Source of the DNA: DASYAN01 sp036501345 | GTDB lineage: Bacteria; Chloroflexota; Ktedonobacteria; Ktedonobacterales; Ktedonobacteraceae | Assembly (NCBI GenBank): GCA_036501345.1 | Contig: DASYAN010000487.1 | Coordinates: 1 to 27,744 of the forward strand | Length of the DNA: 27,744 nucleotides | Direction of reading: 5' to 3' | Shown here: positions 7,046 through 15,228 of the stretch, piece by piece | How the letters are laid out: every line of letters starts with the position of its first letter | Numbering within the stretch: the first letter of the stretch is position 1 | The notes under the pieces: generated by a model | Told to the model about the DNA's origin: nothing | Databases searched by the model: none | Seen by the model: only the letters and a program-made list of their open reading frames with translations | Program-made: the position numbers and the translations under genes

Positions 7046-7205
7046 CGGTTCGTCTTCCTTTCTGATCTTGGATATACAGCCGCAACGCTTGAAGAACTTC
7101 ACCGTTGAGAGATCGATCATGCTCTTGTGCAAGCTTTTTCATGGTGTTCCACACGTCGGCGGGAAAACGGATTTGCGTTCGATACTCTTTTCGTTTCTCA
7201 TCCAT
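7017..7205 (-). CDS. Ribbon-helix-helix (Arc-like) DNA-binding protein
   Basis: A 62-aa protein of the Arc/CopG fold. A strand (YRTQIRFP) is followed by helix 1 (DVWNTMKKLAQEHD), the turn RSLNGEV and helix 2 (LQALRLYIQDQ), then a charged tail. Such proteins bind DNA as dimers through the paired strands and usually repress their own promoter. The gene starts right after its promoter with almost no leader. Its 3' end overlaps the tnpB start by 29 bp, so translation of tnpB is probably coupled to it. An imperfect inverted repeat overlapping the -35 is a plausible operator. Arc-like genes are not a standard part of IS605 elements. Confidence 0.85.
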   Translation of the reverse strand: MDEKRKEYRTQIRFPADVWNTMKKLAQEHDRSLNGEVLQALRLYIQDQKGRRTDADEHKDQT

Positions 7206-7211
7206 GCCACT

Positions 7212-7240
7212 ATTTTATACTAATTTAGTGACGCTGTCAA
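7212..7240 (-). promoter_or_regulatory. Near-consensus promoter giving a leaderless RHH-tnpB transcript
   Basis: On the minus strand there is -35 TTGACA (7240-7235), a 17-base spacer and -10 TAAAAT (7217-7212). Only six bases separate the -10 from the RHH ATG, so transcription should start at or within a base or two of the start codon. No ribosome binding site is present. Confidence 0.65.
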
Positions 7241-7284
7241 AGGTACTGAAACGTGTCCATGTTGAGTACTTTTCAGCACCTTTG
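7238..7284. repeat. Imperfect inverted repeat, candidate operator or left end
   Basis: CAAAGGTACTGAAA (7238-7251) is complementary to TTTTCAGCACCTTTG (7270-7284) with one mismatch across an 18-base loop. Its inner edge overlaps the -35 of the RHH promoter. It may be the RHH operator or the element's left-end hairpin. Confidence 0.45.
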
Positions 7285-7388
7285 AGTACAAAATCAATCA
7301 CTGTTGATTAGCTCCCCATCCTACTCATCTCACAAGATAGCACTGCAAGATTAGAATCCAAGAGAAGCAAATCTAGCACAACGTCGTT

Positions 7389-8225
7389 CTACTCAAGGAA
7401 AACTTCTGAAGAGGAAAAAATGATCAGCAATCCAATCGCACAGCAGGCAGCAGCAGCACCTAGCAAATAGCCCGCAATAGTGTCAGCGAGCGTATGGACA
7501 CCGATATAGAACTGCATAAAGCCACCGAGAAAGGAGGCCAAGAAGAATAAGCTTGTCAGCAGCATACGGCCAACGCGGTGCCGAATATGCTTCCAGCATA
7601 GCCAGCAAGTAATCAAGCCTAGAAAGCACCAGCGTGCCGCATGACCACCAGGGTAACTTCTCAGCCTCTCAGTAAAAGAAGAGGTTGGCATGGAAACAAC
7701 TGGCATCTGCGCAATCGTGCGTACCCACCTTACCTGTCCAGCAACAGGAGCGGGAATTTTCCACCACAGACCAAACATTGTTTCCAATCGTACTGAGGTA
7801 GGATTTTGATGGATTTGCGGACAGGACAGGTCCGTCATTCCAGAAAGCAGATTAGGAGGAAGAGAAAGAGTAAACACCTTTTTGCCAATAAGTTCAATAA
7901 TTGAACAAAACGTGAGTAATACGAACAAGATAGGAATAACTTTCCAGCTATAGCCAGCACGCCAACAGATAATACCCATAGCTAGTGCCAGAAAGAGACT
8001 CGCAGGCACTTCTCCCACATGACGCCACTCAAAAAATACACAATCCACTCCACCAATAGGACGATTGAGCAACCAGCTCTCTACAGAGAGGATAGGCATC
8101 TCAAGTATGCCCGTCGCATAAATAGCTGTACAAACAATAAATAATCCACTTAACACTAAGGCCAGCAGAAACCACCTGCGAGCAGATGAAAACCGTTGTA
8201 GATTCTTAGAGGTTCGCATATTCAT
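7389..8225 (-). CDS. PAP2-superfamily membrane phosphatase-like protein
   Basis: A 278-aa integral membrane protein with about six segments. PAP2 enzymes hydrolyse lipid phosphates through three motifs (KxxxxxxRP, PSGH, SRxxxxxHxxxD). Here motif II is YPGGHAARW (residues 191-199), with the His195 general acid. Motif III is FYIGVHTLADTIAG, with His244 and Asp248, but the usual SR before it reads MQ. Motif I around KVFTLSLPP keeps Lys116 but has Pro where Arg is normal. Two phosphate-binding arginines therefore seem to be lost, so activity is uncertain. The start at 8225 has only a weak upstream purine run. An alternative ATG is two codons in. It stands alone with no clear operon. Confidence 0.82.
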   Translation of the reverse strand: MNMRTSKNLQRFSSARRWFLLALVLSGLFIVCTAIYATGILEMPILSVESWLLNRPIGGVDCVFFEWRHVGEVPASLFLALAMGIICWRAGYSWKVIPILFVLLTFCSIIELIGKKVFTLSLPPNLLSGMTDLSCPQIHQNPTSVRLETMFGLWWKIPAPVAGQVRWVRTIAQMPVVSMPTSSFTERLRSYPGGHAARWCFLGLITCWLCWKHIRHRVGRMLLTSLFFLASFLGGFMQFYIGVHTLADTIAGYLLGAAAACCAIGLLIIFSSSEVFLE

Positions 8226-8369
8226 GTTTGTCTTTCGTCTATTTCATTATCTACCGTTTTAGCAAATAAACTGATAAGCACTACTTTGCAATCTCACGCA
8301 TCGGCTAAACATTTACTATATATTACAACAAGCTAAAAAATTGTAAAATCCTCCTTTTTACGTAATCAG

Positions 8370-9701
8370 CTATTCTCTTTCCTTAACAGGTGTCGAGAAA
8401 TGTTCAGAAGGCTCATCAGGCCCAAGTGGAGAGGCTTCTGATCCATCTTCTGACGGAGCCAAGCTAGATGCTTCAGCCTCCTTGTCGGGTGGAACAAGAC
8501 TGCCTTCACGCCCGCGTCCCCAGTTGACAGTTGGTCTCAAACGGATGGAAGAGAACACCGTTGGACGCTGCAACGTCCAAGGCGCACGTTTACGCAAGAG
8601 AATCCCATCAGGAGCCTCGCCACGCATAGAGCGATAAGCACTAGCAATGACAACCCACGCAGCAGCTACAATTGGCGTAGCAACCAATGCTCCCAATGCT
8701 CCAGCGAACGCACCGAAGGCGGTACCAAAGAGCTTGGCAAAGACCAGCAGGGCGAGAATCGAGGCTACTGGATGCAGGCCTACCGCATGTCCCACGATAC
8801 GCGGTCCCAGCACATTACTCTCAATTGCCTGAATGAGAATAAAACACACTAAGACTTCGATGGTCAGAGGCCATGGATGACCTAGCAACATTGAAACCAG
8901 GATAGGCGAGATGGATGCCAGCAGAGGACCAACCATCGGAATCGTTTCGAAGAGGAAGCCCAGCACCCCAAAGACCAGCGCAAATTGTCCCAGATCAGTA
9001 ATGAAACAGACAACAGCAGTCATCACACCAACAATCAGGGCCAGAATAAGCTGTCCACGAATATAATTGCCCACAACGCGGTTAAGTGAATCTTCGAAGA
9101 GATGCGCATGTGGTAACCAACGCGCTGGAACGATGCTGAAGAGACCATCGCGAATACGCTTGCCATCCAGAGTAAGATAAAAACTGATCACCAGGACAAC
9201 CACGAAATCGATAAACGTATTAGCCACAAAGACCATAATATTAAGTGCATCGCTAGCAGCCGAATTGGCAAACTGCGTCACCTGGGTCTGAATTTGCCCA
9301 ATAGCAGTTTGAATGTTCCCATCGGGAATTCTTCCTTGCGTTTCCAAGAAGTCGATAAAATTCTTTAATCTATCAGGCACTTGATCAATAAAAGCGACAA
9401 TTGTCAGTGAAAAGCCCTCAACCTGATTGATCAGAGAGAAGATCAGTGCATAGAAAAAGCCGCCCAATGCCGTCAGAACGACAATATAGATAATAATTGT
9501 CGCCAATAGTCGCGGCACACCTCGTTCCTGAAGAAAATTCACACCAGGAGTAATTAAGAAGGCCACAGCCATCCCAAGCAAGAGCAGAAAAATAGCCTCG
9601 ACAAATTGGTTGACGAGCCCCCAAACAGTCCATATGATAATACCCAAGCATATAACGCAGATCAGGATATCCCGTCTGTGTTGCCAGTTGACTTGATTCA
9701 C
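8370..9701 (-). CDS. AI-2E family (PerM/TqsA-like) membrane permease
   Basis: A 443-aa protein with the AI-2E layout. Two N-terminal membrane segments (about residues 12-50) and a third near 62-90 precede a soluble loop (DQVPDRLKNFIDFLE). Further segments follow with the conserved FYLTLDGKRIRD region and, near the C-terminus, LFETIPMVGPLLASISPI and ESNVLGPRIVGHAVGLHP. Members export small molecules or ions, and substrates range from autoinducer-2 to sodium/protons, so the substrate cannot be assigned. The hydrophilic tail (about 360-443) is rich in Glu, Ser and Pro. The start is a GTG at 9701 with AAGGATAG upstream. Confidence 0.93.
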   Translation of the reverse strand: MNQVNWQHRRDILICVICLGIIIWTVWGLVNQFVEAIFLLLLGMAVAFLITPGVNFLQERGVPRLLATIIIYIVVLTALGGFFYALIFSLINQVEGFSLTIVAFIDQVPDRLKNFIDFLETQGRIPDGNIQTAIGQIQTQVTQFANSAASDALNIMVFVANTFIDFVVVLVISFYLTLDGKRIRDGLFSIVPARWLPHAHLFEDSLNRVVGNYIRGQLILALIVGVMTAVVCFITDLGQFALVFGVLGFLFETIPMVGPLLASISPILVSMLLGHPWPLTIEVLVCFILIQAIESNVLGPRIVGHAVGLHPVASILALLVFAKLFGTAFGAFAGALGALVATPIVAAAWVVIASAYRSMRGEAPDGILLRKRAPWTLQRPTVFSSIRLRPTVNWGRGREGSLVPPDKEAEASSLAPSEDGSEASPLGPDEPSEHFSTPVKERE

Positions 9702-10089
9702 AATTCTATCCTTTACACATCTATTGAACTCTCAATAATTACGGATGAGGCGATTATATTGTTTCAGGCCCAAAATGAGGACATTTCTCAACTTGATAGA
9801 AGTTGGTTCTATCCATCGCTCTAAGGATAAGGCAAGAAGCTAAACGAACTTCCTTACCAATGCCCTCTCGTCAAGAGTGGTATCCTTTTTTTCGTGAAGT
9901 TGTTCCCTAGATGTCCTGGAAAACACCCCTCGCATTCGCTATCCTTAGCTGTAAGAGCATCATTTGACAGCATTGAGAAATGCTCTCGAGTTCCCTTTGT
10001 GCTCTCTTCTCATAAGGAAGACGATCTACGAACAGCAAAGTATAGAAAAGTGACTTTGCTACTACAAGAAAGCGAGAAATGAAATAGCT
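9702..10089. other. Gene-free stretch
   Basis: There is no supported gene. It holds the divergent upstream regions of the permease and the Fic-like gene, and the dispersed repeat copy at 9896-9921. Confidence 0.55.
9896..9921 (+). repeat. Second copy of the dispersed 26-bp repeat
   Basis: It matches 5562-5587 at 25 of 26 positions, beginning GAAGTTGTTCCCTAG. Only one unit is present here, against three in tandem at the other site. Confidence 0.55.
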
Positions 10090-11349
10090 ATGAAAAAGCT
10101 ATGGCGTTTTGGCAAAGATCTTGGCAAGTCTTTTACAAGTAAAGGGGATGGAGGCCATCCACCAAAGCGGTCAGCTCGCGATCAAAGCCTTCAGGAATTG
10201 GGTATACCTCGTAGCCATTGGGAACAACAAGCGAGGAACGATCAAGAACAGTGGGAAAGTGAAAAGCTTCGTATGCAGAAAGAAGAAGAGAGAGAAATGC
10301 TAAATCAGCATAGAACAAATCAGCCACCGAGTAATTTTTATGAAAATCGGCGACAAATAAATAGACAAGATAGTTATGAAGTTCACACAGAAACTGAATC
10401 ATGGACAAATGGAGCCATACATCATGAGCGATATAAAGCAGCTGAGCTATCTAAAAAATTAGATCAGGAATTTTCTGTTAAACGAAAAAAAATTTCCTAT
10501 TTAAAAGACTTTCCCGTCGAACAATTTTGGCGTCTGTGCGTTGATAAGCAATATCAACACGATAATGGTCCAGCATTTATAGTTGATGATGAACCATCTT
10601 TTATAGCGGGTACGAAGAGGCTGTTTAATGCTATGCTAGATGGGCTATGCATTGAAGAAACACACAGGGCAAAAAAGCTAACAGGGCAATATTTTGAGCA
10701 AATGCATGATATAGCTATTGCAGATACGTATCGAAAGGTACGAGAGGGCAATAAAAAGGAAAAATTCCGGCTAGGCTACAGAAAATACGATAATAATGGG
10801 CGTACATCTAGGTTTGGATGGGATGGCGCTAACGGTAGCAAAAGTGGCCTCAAAGAACTACAAGAAAAATATGCATGTCGGAGCAAGAACCAAGGAGGAA
10901 ATGGTGATCTCCGCTATGGAGATAAGGGTCATCCTGTAGGAAACAATTGCTTAGATCCATCCCTTGATACTTATTATTATAGGACCACGAATTCAACGCC
11001 GGAGGAATGTCTGGCTATTGCTAATACTATTATTGACAAATATTACGCTGAGATAGATGAGATAAACAATAAGGAAGAGATCAGCAAAAGTACCAATGAC
11101 GACGATAAATTGACTGCCATCGTGGGCTGCTGCCAAGATTTGAATCAAGCGCACCTCTTCTACGATGGCAACATTCGTACCATTGCTTTTGGCGTACTCC
11201 CTAAATTGCTACTCGAAAATGGTTTTTGTCCAACTATTTTACACGATCCAAACATCCTGGATGGTTATAGTATTGCAGAAATCAAAAATGCTATTCGCGA
11301 GGGACAAGAGTACTTTCGTTCCTTGTGTTCGTCAAATGAAAGCCAATAG
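10090..11349 (+). CDS. Large protein with a divergent Fic-like C-terminus
   Basis: A 419-aa soluble protein. Residues 1-110 are charged and helix-prone (Glu/Gln/Arg-rich, likely coiled coil). The middle (about 135-235) contains helical segments such as VEQFWRLCVDKQ and KLTGQYFEQMHDIAI. The C-terminus carries AHLFYDGNIRT (His355-Thr364), close to the Fic motif HxFx(D/E)GNxR that transfers AMP or another moiety to target hydroxyls. It is followed by PKLLLENGFCPTIL and DPNILDGYSIAEI, which fit the helices after a Fic loop. The residue after GN is Ile rather than Gly, and the distal Arg is not obvious, so the enzyme may be atypical or inactive. The ribosome site is weak. A fold prediction would settle the assignment. 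Confidence 0.6.
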   Translation: MKKLWRFGKDLGKSFTSKGDGGHPPKRSARDQSLQELGIPRSHWEQQARNDQEQWESEKLRMQKEEEREMLNQHRTNQPPSNFYENRRQINRQDSYEVHTETESWTNGAIHHERYKAAELSKKLDQEFSVKRKKISYLKDFPVEQFWRLCVDKQYQHDNGPAFIVDDEPSFIAGTKRLFNAMLDGLCIEETHRAKKLTGQYFEQMHDIAIADTYRKVREGNKKEKFRLGYRKYDNNGRTSRFGWDGANGSKSGLKELQEKYACRSKNQGGNGDLRYGDKGHPVGNNCLDPSLDTYYYRTTNSTPEECLAIANTIIDKYYAEIDEINNKEEISKSTNDDDKLTAIVGCCQDLNQAHLFYDGNIRTIAFGVLPKLLLENGFCPTILHDPNILDGYSIAEIKNAIREGQEYFRSLCSSNESQ

Positions 11350-11416
11350 CATGTGTTGGAGTGCAGATAGTAGGAGGAACACAGCTTTCTTTATGGGATT
11401 CAAAAACGCTCTCATT

Positions 11417-12073
11417 TTACCCCATTTGTAGTAACTTCTCCACCAACCCAACAATCTGCTCATGAATACGTTCAACTGATTGTCCTGCATCAATAACGTT
11501 GATCCGCTCAGGATGAGCAGCAGCCAGCGCAAGAAACGCCTCTCGTAAGCGGCGATGAAATTGCTCAGATTCACGGTCAAAGCGGCTCGGAGTCTCACGC
11601 AGGCCACTTTGATCCTGTGCAGAATCAGTACGTGTTCCCACCTGGGCAGGCTCTAGATCCAGGAAGATAGTTAGATCAGGCACATGTCCCTGAGTTGCCA
11701 GCAACGAGAGCTCTTCAACCAGATCGGCACCCACTCCCTGCGCAACTCCTTGATAAGCAATACTAGAGTCAAGACACCGATCGCTGATCACCAGGGTCTC
11801 ATCAGCATAGAGCGCGGGCAGCACCACAGTCGCAAAGTGTTGGGCACGATCAGCTTGAAATAAGAACGCTTCCGCCAGTGGAGTAATTGTTAGCTCGGGA
11901 TGATGGAAGAGGAGTTGACGTATCTCGACACCAAGTGGAGTGCCTCCCGGTTCACGAGTGCGTATATAGGACACCCCATGAGCATCCAACCAGCGCTCCA
12001 GCAGATCCATCTGTGTAGTTTTTCCAGCCCCATCCAGGCCCTCGAACGAGATAAAATGTCCCTTATTAGCCAC
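11417..12073 (-). CDS. tmk: Thymidylate kinase
   Basis: A 218-aa dTMP kinase of usual length, converting dTMP to dTDP with ATP. The P-loop GLDGAGKTT is at residues 12-20, and the dTMP-binding REPGGTPLG at about 40-48. The DRX motif is SDRCLDSSIAYQG, and a LID-like region contains TPSRFDRE. The start lies four bases after the dcd stop, so the two genes form one operon that together serves dTTP formation. The 3' end converges with the Fic-like gene. Confidence 0.95.
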   Translation of the reverse strand: MANKGHFISFEGLDGAGKTTQMDLLERWLDAHGVSYIRTREPGGTPLGVEIRQLLFHHPELTITPLAEAFLFQADRAQHFATVVLPALYADETLVISDRCLDSSIAYQGVAQGVGADLVEELSLLATQGHVPDLTIFLDLEPAQVGTRTDSAQDQSGLRETPSRFDRESEQFHRRLREAFLALAAAHPERINVIDAGQSVERIHEQIVGLVEKLLQMG

Positions 12074-12076
12074 AAG

Positions 12077-12670
12077 CTACTTCCCCTTATCGGTACGATA
12101 GACATCATAGTCCCAATCAAATTGCGGCTTAGGCAACATATCTTCAGGCGTCCATTGATCATCGGCATTGCCATATTTGCCTCGATATTCTTTGAGTGTC
12201 TCACCAACATATTCAAAAGTCAATTGACAAATACGAAAACCCACAGGAATCCAGATAGCCGTCTGTGTATGATTGCTAATCTCCATCGTCCAGTGCCCGA
12301 TATACCCAACATCACCGACGCCAGCGCAGCGGCAGACAGAGAGACCAGAGCGAGCAACTGTACTACGCGAATACATTTTGGCCAGGAAGCCCTTGTGGCC
12401 ACCAGCAATTTCCTGCGTATGCGCCAGAATAGTTGTACCAGGACGGATAGCAATTTTGCCATCTTCCGCTTTCCGAGGTTCGCCCCAATAGCGCCTAATC
12501 TCCTCAGGGATATCCAGATGCATCACCTCTACATTGGCATCACCCTGAAAATACCACTCTCCCAGGCGGCAATCATAAGAATTTGTGCCCAGATGACGCT
12601 CATCAAACGGCTCAATGACAATATTGCCACGCCTCCTCTCCTCCACAATACGCTTATCAGATAGTAGCAT
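12077..12670 (-). CDS. dcd: dCTP deaminase family protein
   Basis: A 197-aa member of the dCTP deaminase/dUTPase fold. It has the N-terminal LLSDKRIVEE, the nucleotide-binding SRSTVARSGL (Ser102, Arg107), GVGDVGYIGHWTMEI with Asp120 and the probable catalytic Glu130, and the C-terminal EYRGKYGNADDQW. The function would be dCTP to dUTP conversion upstream of thymidylate synthesis. A bifunctional dCTP deaminase/dUTPase cannot be excluded. The loop RCAGVGDVG differs from the common HxTAGxxDPG form. GAGGAGC lies about ten bases before the ATG. It is first in an operon with tmk. Confidence 0.9.
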   Translation of the reverse strand: MLLSDKRIVEERRRGNIVIEPFDERHLGTNSYDCRLGEWYFQGDANVEVMHLDIPEEIRRYWGEPRKAEDGKIAIRPGTTILAHTQEIAGGHKGFLAKMYSRSTVARSGLSVCRCAGVGDVGYIGHWTMEISNHTQTAIWIPVGFRICQLTFEYVGETLKEYRGKYGNADDQWTPEDMLPKPQFDWDYDVYRTDKGK

Positions 12671-12762
12671 AGCAACACAAGCTCCTCTTCAATGTTCTTT
12701 TTTTATGACTATAGGAAGCTGACCCGCCTGCCACTGAACACATCCTTGACTATAGTGTGTGG

Positions 12763-12768
12763 ATTATA
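12763..12768 (-). promoter_or_regulatory. Candidate -10 of the dcd-tmk operon
   Basis: A perfect TATAAT on the minus strand about 95 bases before dcd. The -35 (GTGCAA with a 17-base spacer) is weak. Between 12671 and 12935 no gene is seen. A CCCTAC/GTAGGG stem near 12900-12929 may end the transporter transcript. Confidence 0.42.
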
Positions 12769-12935
12769 CCTTAATTGGATACGCTTTGCACTAGAACCAC
12801 GCAAAAAGGACCAGGTTCATTGTCAGCGTTCCATACTCAAGGCTACAAGATCTCGGGAGTACTTGACGCGATCACCTAAGGGTGACACGATAAATCAGGT
12901 CCCTACAAAATGGACAATATTTGCGTAGGGTATTT

Positions 12936-14408
12936 TTACCTGTATATAAATAACGAGCTTACTATTGATGTTAGAACAGCAATAGGAATGAATTGTATAA
13001 AGCTATAACGAACAAGGTCCATGCGGGTAGGAATAATCATATTTTTTACATGATAACGCTTTTCCTCTGTCCTTATGATATTCAACCATATCATACCGGC
13101 AAGAGCTCCAACTGGAGTAAGACACGTTCCAAGATTAAGACCAATAAGAGTACTTTGCATGAATGCAAGTTGGGATGCAATGTGAGTACTATGTATACGT
13201 TGCAAAAGCTCTGCAATTATTGCAGATGCCGGAAGATCATTTAAAATATTTACCACTATACTGGTTCCGATTGTGCCAAATATGGCAACAATTGGTGGAG
13301 GGAAATTAAGAAGATTTGTTAAGAAAGGTATGACTCCACTAGAAACAAAATGAGTGTTTATTAATTCTGCTACGAGTGAGAAGTAAAACATACTAAAAAA
13401 GAAAATACCATAAGGAATTCTCTTACAAGATGCTACTATTTCTGTTTTTACTGTTCTTGTTGACTCTATACTGATTAAACCAATCGCTCCAACAAATGCA
13501 GGTACAATAGCATAGAAAAGTGTACGATTTGTATTTGTGGCAAATATAACAAGGAGAAATGTACAGCAAAAAAGCAATAGCCAACACAGCATACTTAGCG
13601 TAAAAGAAGAATATTCATAATTTTCGTGCACCACATAGTCATCAACATATTCCCATTGCCACCTTTGAGGAAAGAATTTTGCCCTAGAAGTAACCACAAA
13701 AAGTGCAACCAGACTTAGTGCAGTACAGAAGATAGTTGGAATTATCATTAATGAGGTATATTGAAAGAATGAAAGATGCAAGGTCTTTGCAAAAATAATA
13801 TTCGTCGGTGAGCCCCATAGTTGTCCCATGGCCGTAATGTTTGCCGCAACAAATTCGCCTATAAGTAATAATTTAACATTTTTTATTTGTGATTGCACAG
13901 CAATTGAAAAAATAATTGGAGTAAGCACAATGATAACCAGATCGTTCGTTGTAAAGTATGCGAGTATACTTGAAAGCAAAAAAACGCAAAGAATAAGCAG
14001 GCGCATATGTCCACGCGCTATTTGAATGAAGTGATATGCGATAAACGCGAAAAACCCCGAGCGATCAAGTCCTTGAGAAAGAAATGCCATACAAAAAATA
14101 AACATAATAATATCTAATTTTTGTAAAAACACAGTCACTATAGTTGGTACATGAAGCACTCCCGCCAATAAAGCCAAAATAAAAAGTAACACCGGGACAG
14201 ATATTTCTCTATGAATGCCAAATTTTTTTTGTAATGTTACTTCAAAAGGAAAATGCTCACCAAACACAATAAGAACAACACCACTGATTGCAAATACAAA
14301 AAGCGTTATACTTACGATACTTGAGAATATAAATATAGAAGCTATCAATATCCCCAAAGTAGCTAATGTGATTGGATAGGAGCAAAGCAAGCGGATAAAT
14401 TTCCTCAT
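12936..14408 (-). CDS. ArsB/NhaD-type (SLC13, ion transporter superfamily) permease
   Basis: A 490-aa protein with about twelve membrane segments and the internal duplication typical of this superfamily. Repeat one has AYFTTNDLVIIVLTPI and GSPTNIIFAKT. Repeat two has VNILNDLPASAIIAELL and LGTCLTPVGALAGMIWL. The last motif resembles the C-terminal signature of arsenite permease ArsB and of NhaD. Substrate could be arsenite, sodium/protons or an anion. No arsR, arsA or arsC is beside it, so no choice is made. The start ATG at 14408 is preferred over a TTG three codons earlier. No good ribosome site is visible for either. Base composition is clearly more AT-rich than dcd-tmk, suggesting separate acquisition. 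Confidence 0.85.
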   Translation of the reverse strand: MRKFIRLLCSYPITLATLGILIASIFIFSSIVSITLFVFAISGVVLIVFGEHFPFEVTLQKKFGIHREISVPVLLFILALLAGVLHVPTIVTVFLQKLDIIMFIFCMAFLSQGLDRSGFFAFIAYHFIQIARGHMRLLILCVFLLSSILAYFTTNDLVIIVLTPIIFSIAVQSQIKNVKLLLIGEFVAANITAMGQLWGSPTNIIFAKTLHLSFFQYTSLMIIPTIFCTALSLVALFVVTSRAKFFPQRWQWEYVDDYVVHENYEYSSFTLSMLCWLLLFCCTFLLVIFATNTNRTLFYAIVPAFVGAIGLISIESTRTVKTEIVASCKRIPYGIFFFSMFYFSLVAELINTHFVSSGVIPFLTNLLNFPPPIVAIFGTIGTSIVVNILNDLPASAIIAELLQRIHSTHIASQLAFMQSTLIGLNLGTCLTPVGALAGMIWLNIIRTEEKRYHVKNMIIPTRMDLVRYSFIQFIPIAVLTSIVSSLFIYR

Positions 14409-14874
14409 GCAAATCAAAAAAGTATAATAGATCTATACAAAACGGAGTAAAATTATCGCCTACATCAGAGCATCAACATACAAACAGGACTTGAATAAAG
14501 GGTACCGCCGAGATTTGTCCATAAAGTGCGCATAGACTTCGCACAAACATCGGAGTTAAACCCAACCAGTTGCCAATAAGTGTACCTGACTTTTTTACCT
14601 CAGTCAAGCCCAGTTGGATGACAAGCATAATTCAATATTAAAGGATGTATCGGAGCGAAGGGGGGATCTTCCTGGGTAATAAAAACAAGGAATACTATGT
14701 TGTCTACTAGTTGTCACTCAAAAGGCATTGCAAAGACCACTTCTCTTGGCTATTATTATAGAGAGAGACATCTCTCATCAGGGTTTCGCTTGCAATCTGC
14801 TTGATTTATTGCTAAAGTGAACTAAATTAATCAAGATATAACTAAATTTTTCTAATATATGGAGGAATCTCATT
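14409..14874. other. Gene-free stretch
   Basis: I see no gene. The right part (14810-14860) is AT-rich and probably holds the promoter of the small ORF that follows, with AACTAAATT repeated twice. A half copy of the CACTCAAAA palindrome lies at 14713-14723. Confidence 0.5.
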
Positions 14875-14985
14875 ATGAAGAATCTAACCCTTCCTGGCTA
14901 CCATGAGTCGACACGCCTCGATAACCAACTCAATTTCCCTGTCATCGTCCGCGCTACCCAGTGGAGCCATGGACCAACGCCGTAA
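14875..14985 (+). CDS. Small ORF, 36 aa, unknown
   Basis: This ORF begins MKNLTLPGYHES and ends TQWSHGPTP. It is included because GGAGGAATC lies six bases upstream of its ATG, among the best ribosome sites in the window, after an AT-rich promoter-like stretch. It has no Cys, no membrane segment and no recognised family. It may be a true short peptide, or the N-terminal remnant of a longer gene cut by the transposon fossil that starts about 65 bp downstream. Confidence 0.4.
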   Translation: MKNLTLPGYHESTRLDNQLNFPVIVRATQWSHGPTP

Positions 14986-15049
14986 ATGGGTCATCTGCCC
15001 CATCCTTTTGTCCTCTGCTCAGTTTATTATCACGCCCAGAACCAGAAGA

Positions 15050-15116
15050 CCCATGCGCTTTAGACATGGGGATGAATGGTGAGTCCTTTTCTGGGGCTTG
15101 GGTACTGGTGGTAGCT
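15050..15116 (-). mobile_element. Right-end fossil of an IscB-type element
   Basis: A hairpin CCCATG/CATGGG (15050-15070) and the adjoining GGGGCTTGGG-containing segment align with the right-end hairpin and neighbouring sequence of the intact IscB element (21369-21437). No nuclease gene remains next to it, so it is a degraded or non-autonomous end. Confidence 0.5.
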
Positions 15117-15228
15117 TTCTGCATGACAAAATATTCACTTTCCTTTCCTGTATGATGAACATTTGTATATGGACACCTATGCGATACTTCTCTTCGTAGC
15201 ACATAAACAACTGAATAGTGTATGGGTT

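Noticed and set aside
11900..12664. 254-aa plus-strand frame across tmk and dcd
   Set aside because: It is the antisense shadow of two genes with clear catalytic motifs.
12692..12928. 78-aa frame between dcd and the transporter
   Set aside because: It lies over the dcd promoter on the opposite strand, with no ribosome site and no recognisable domain.
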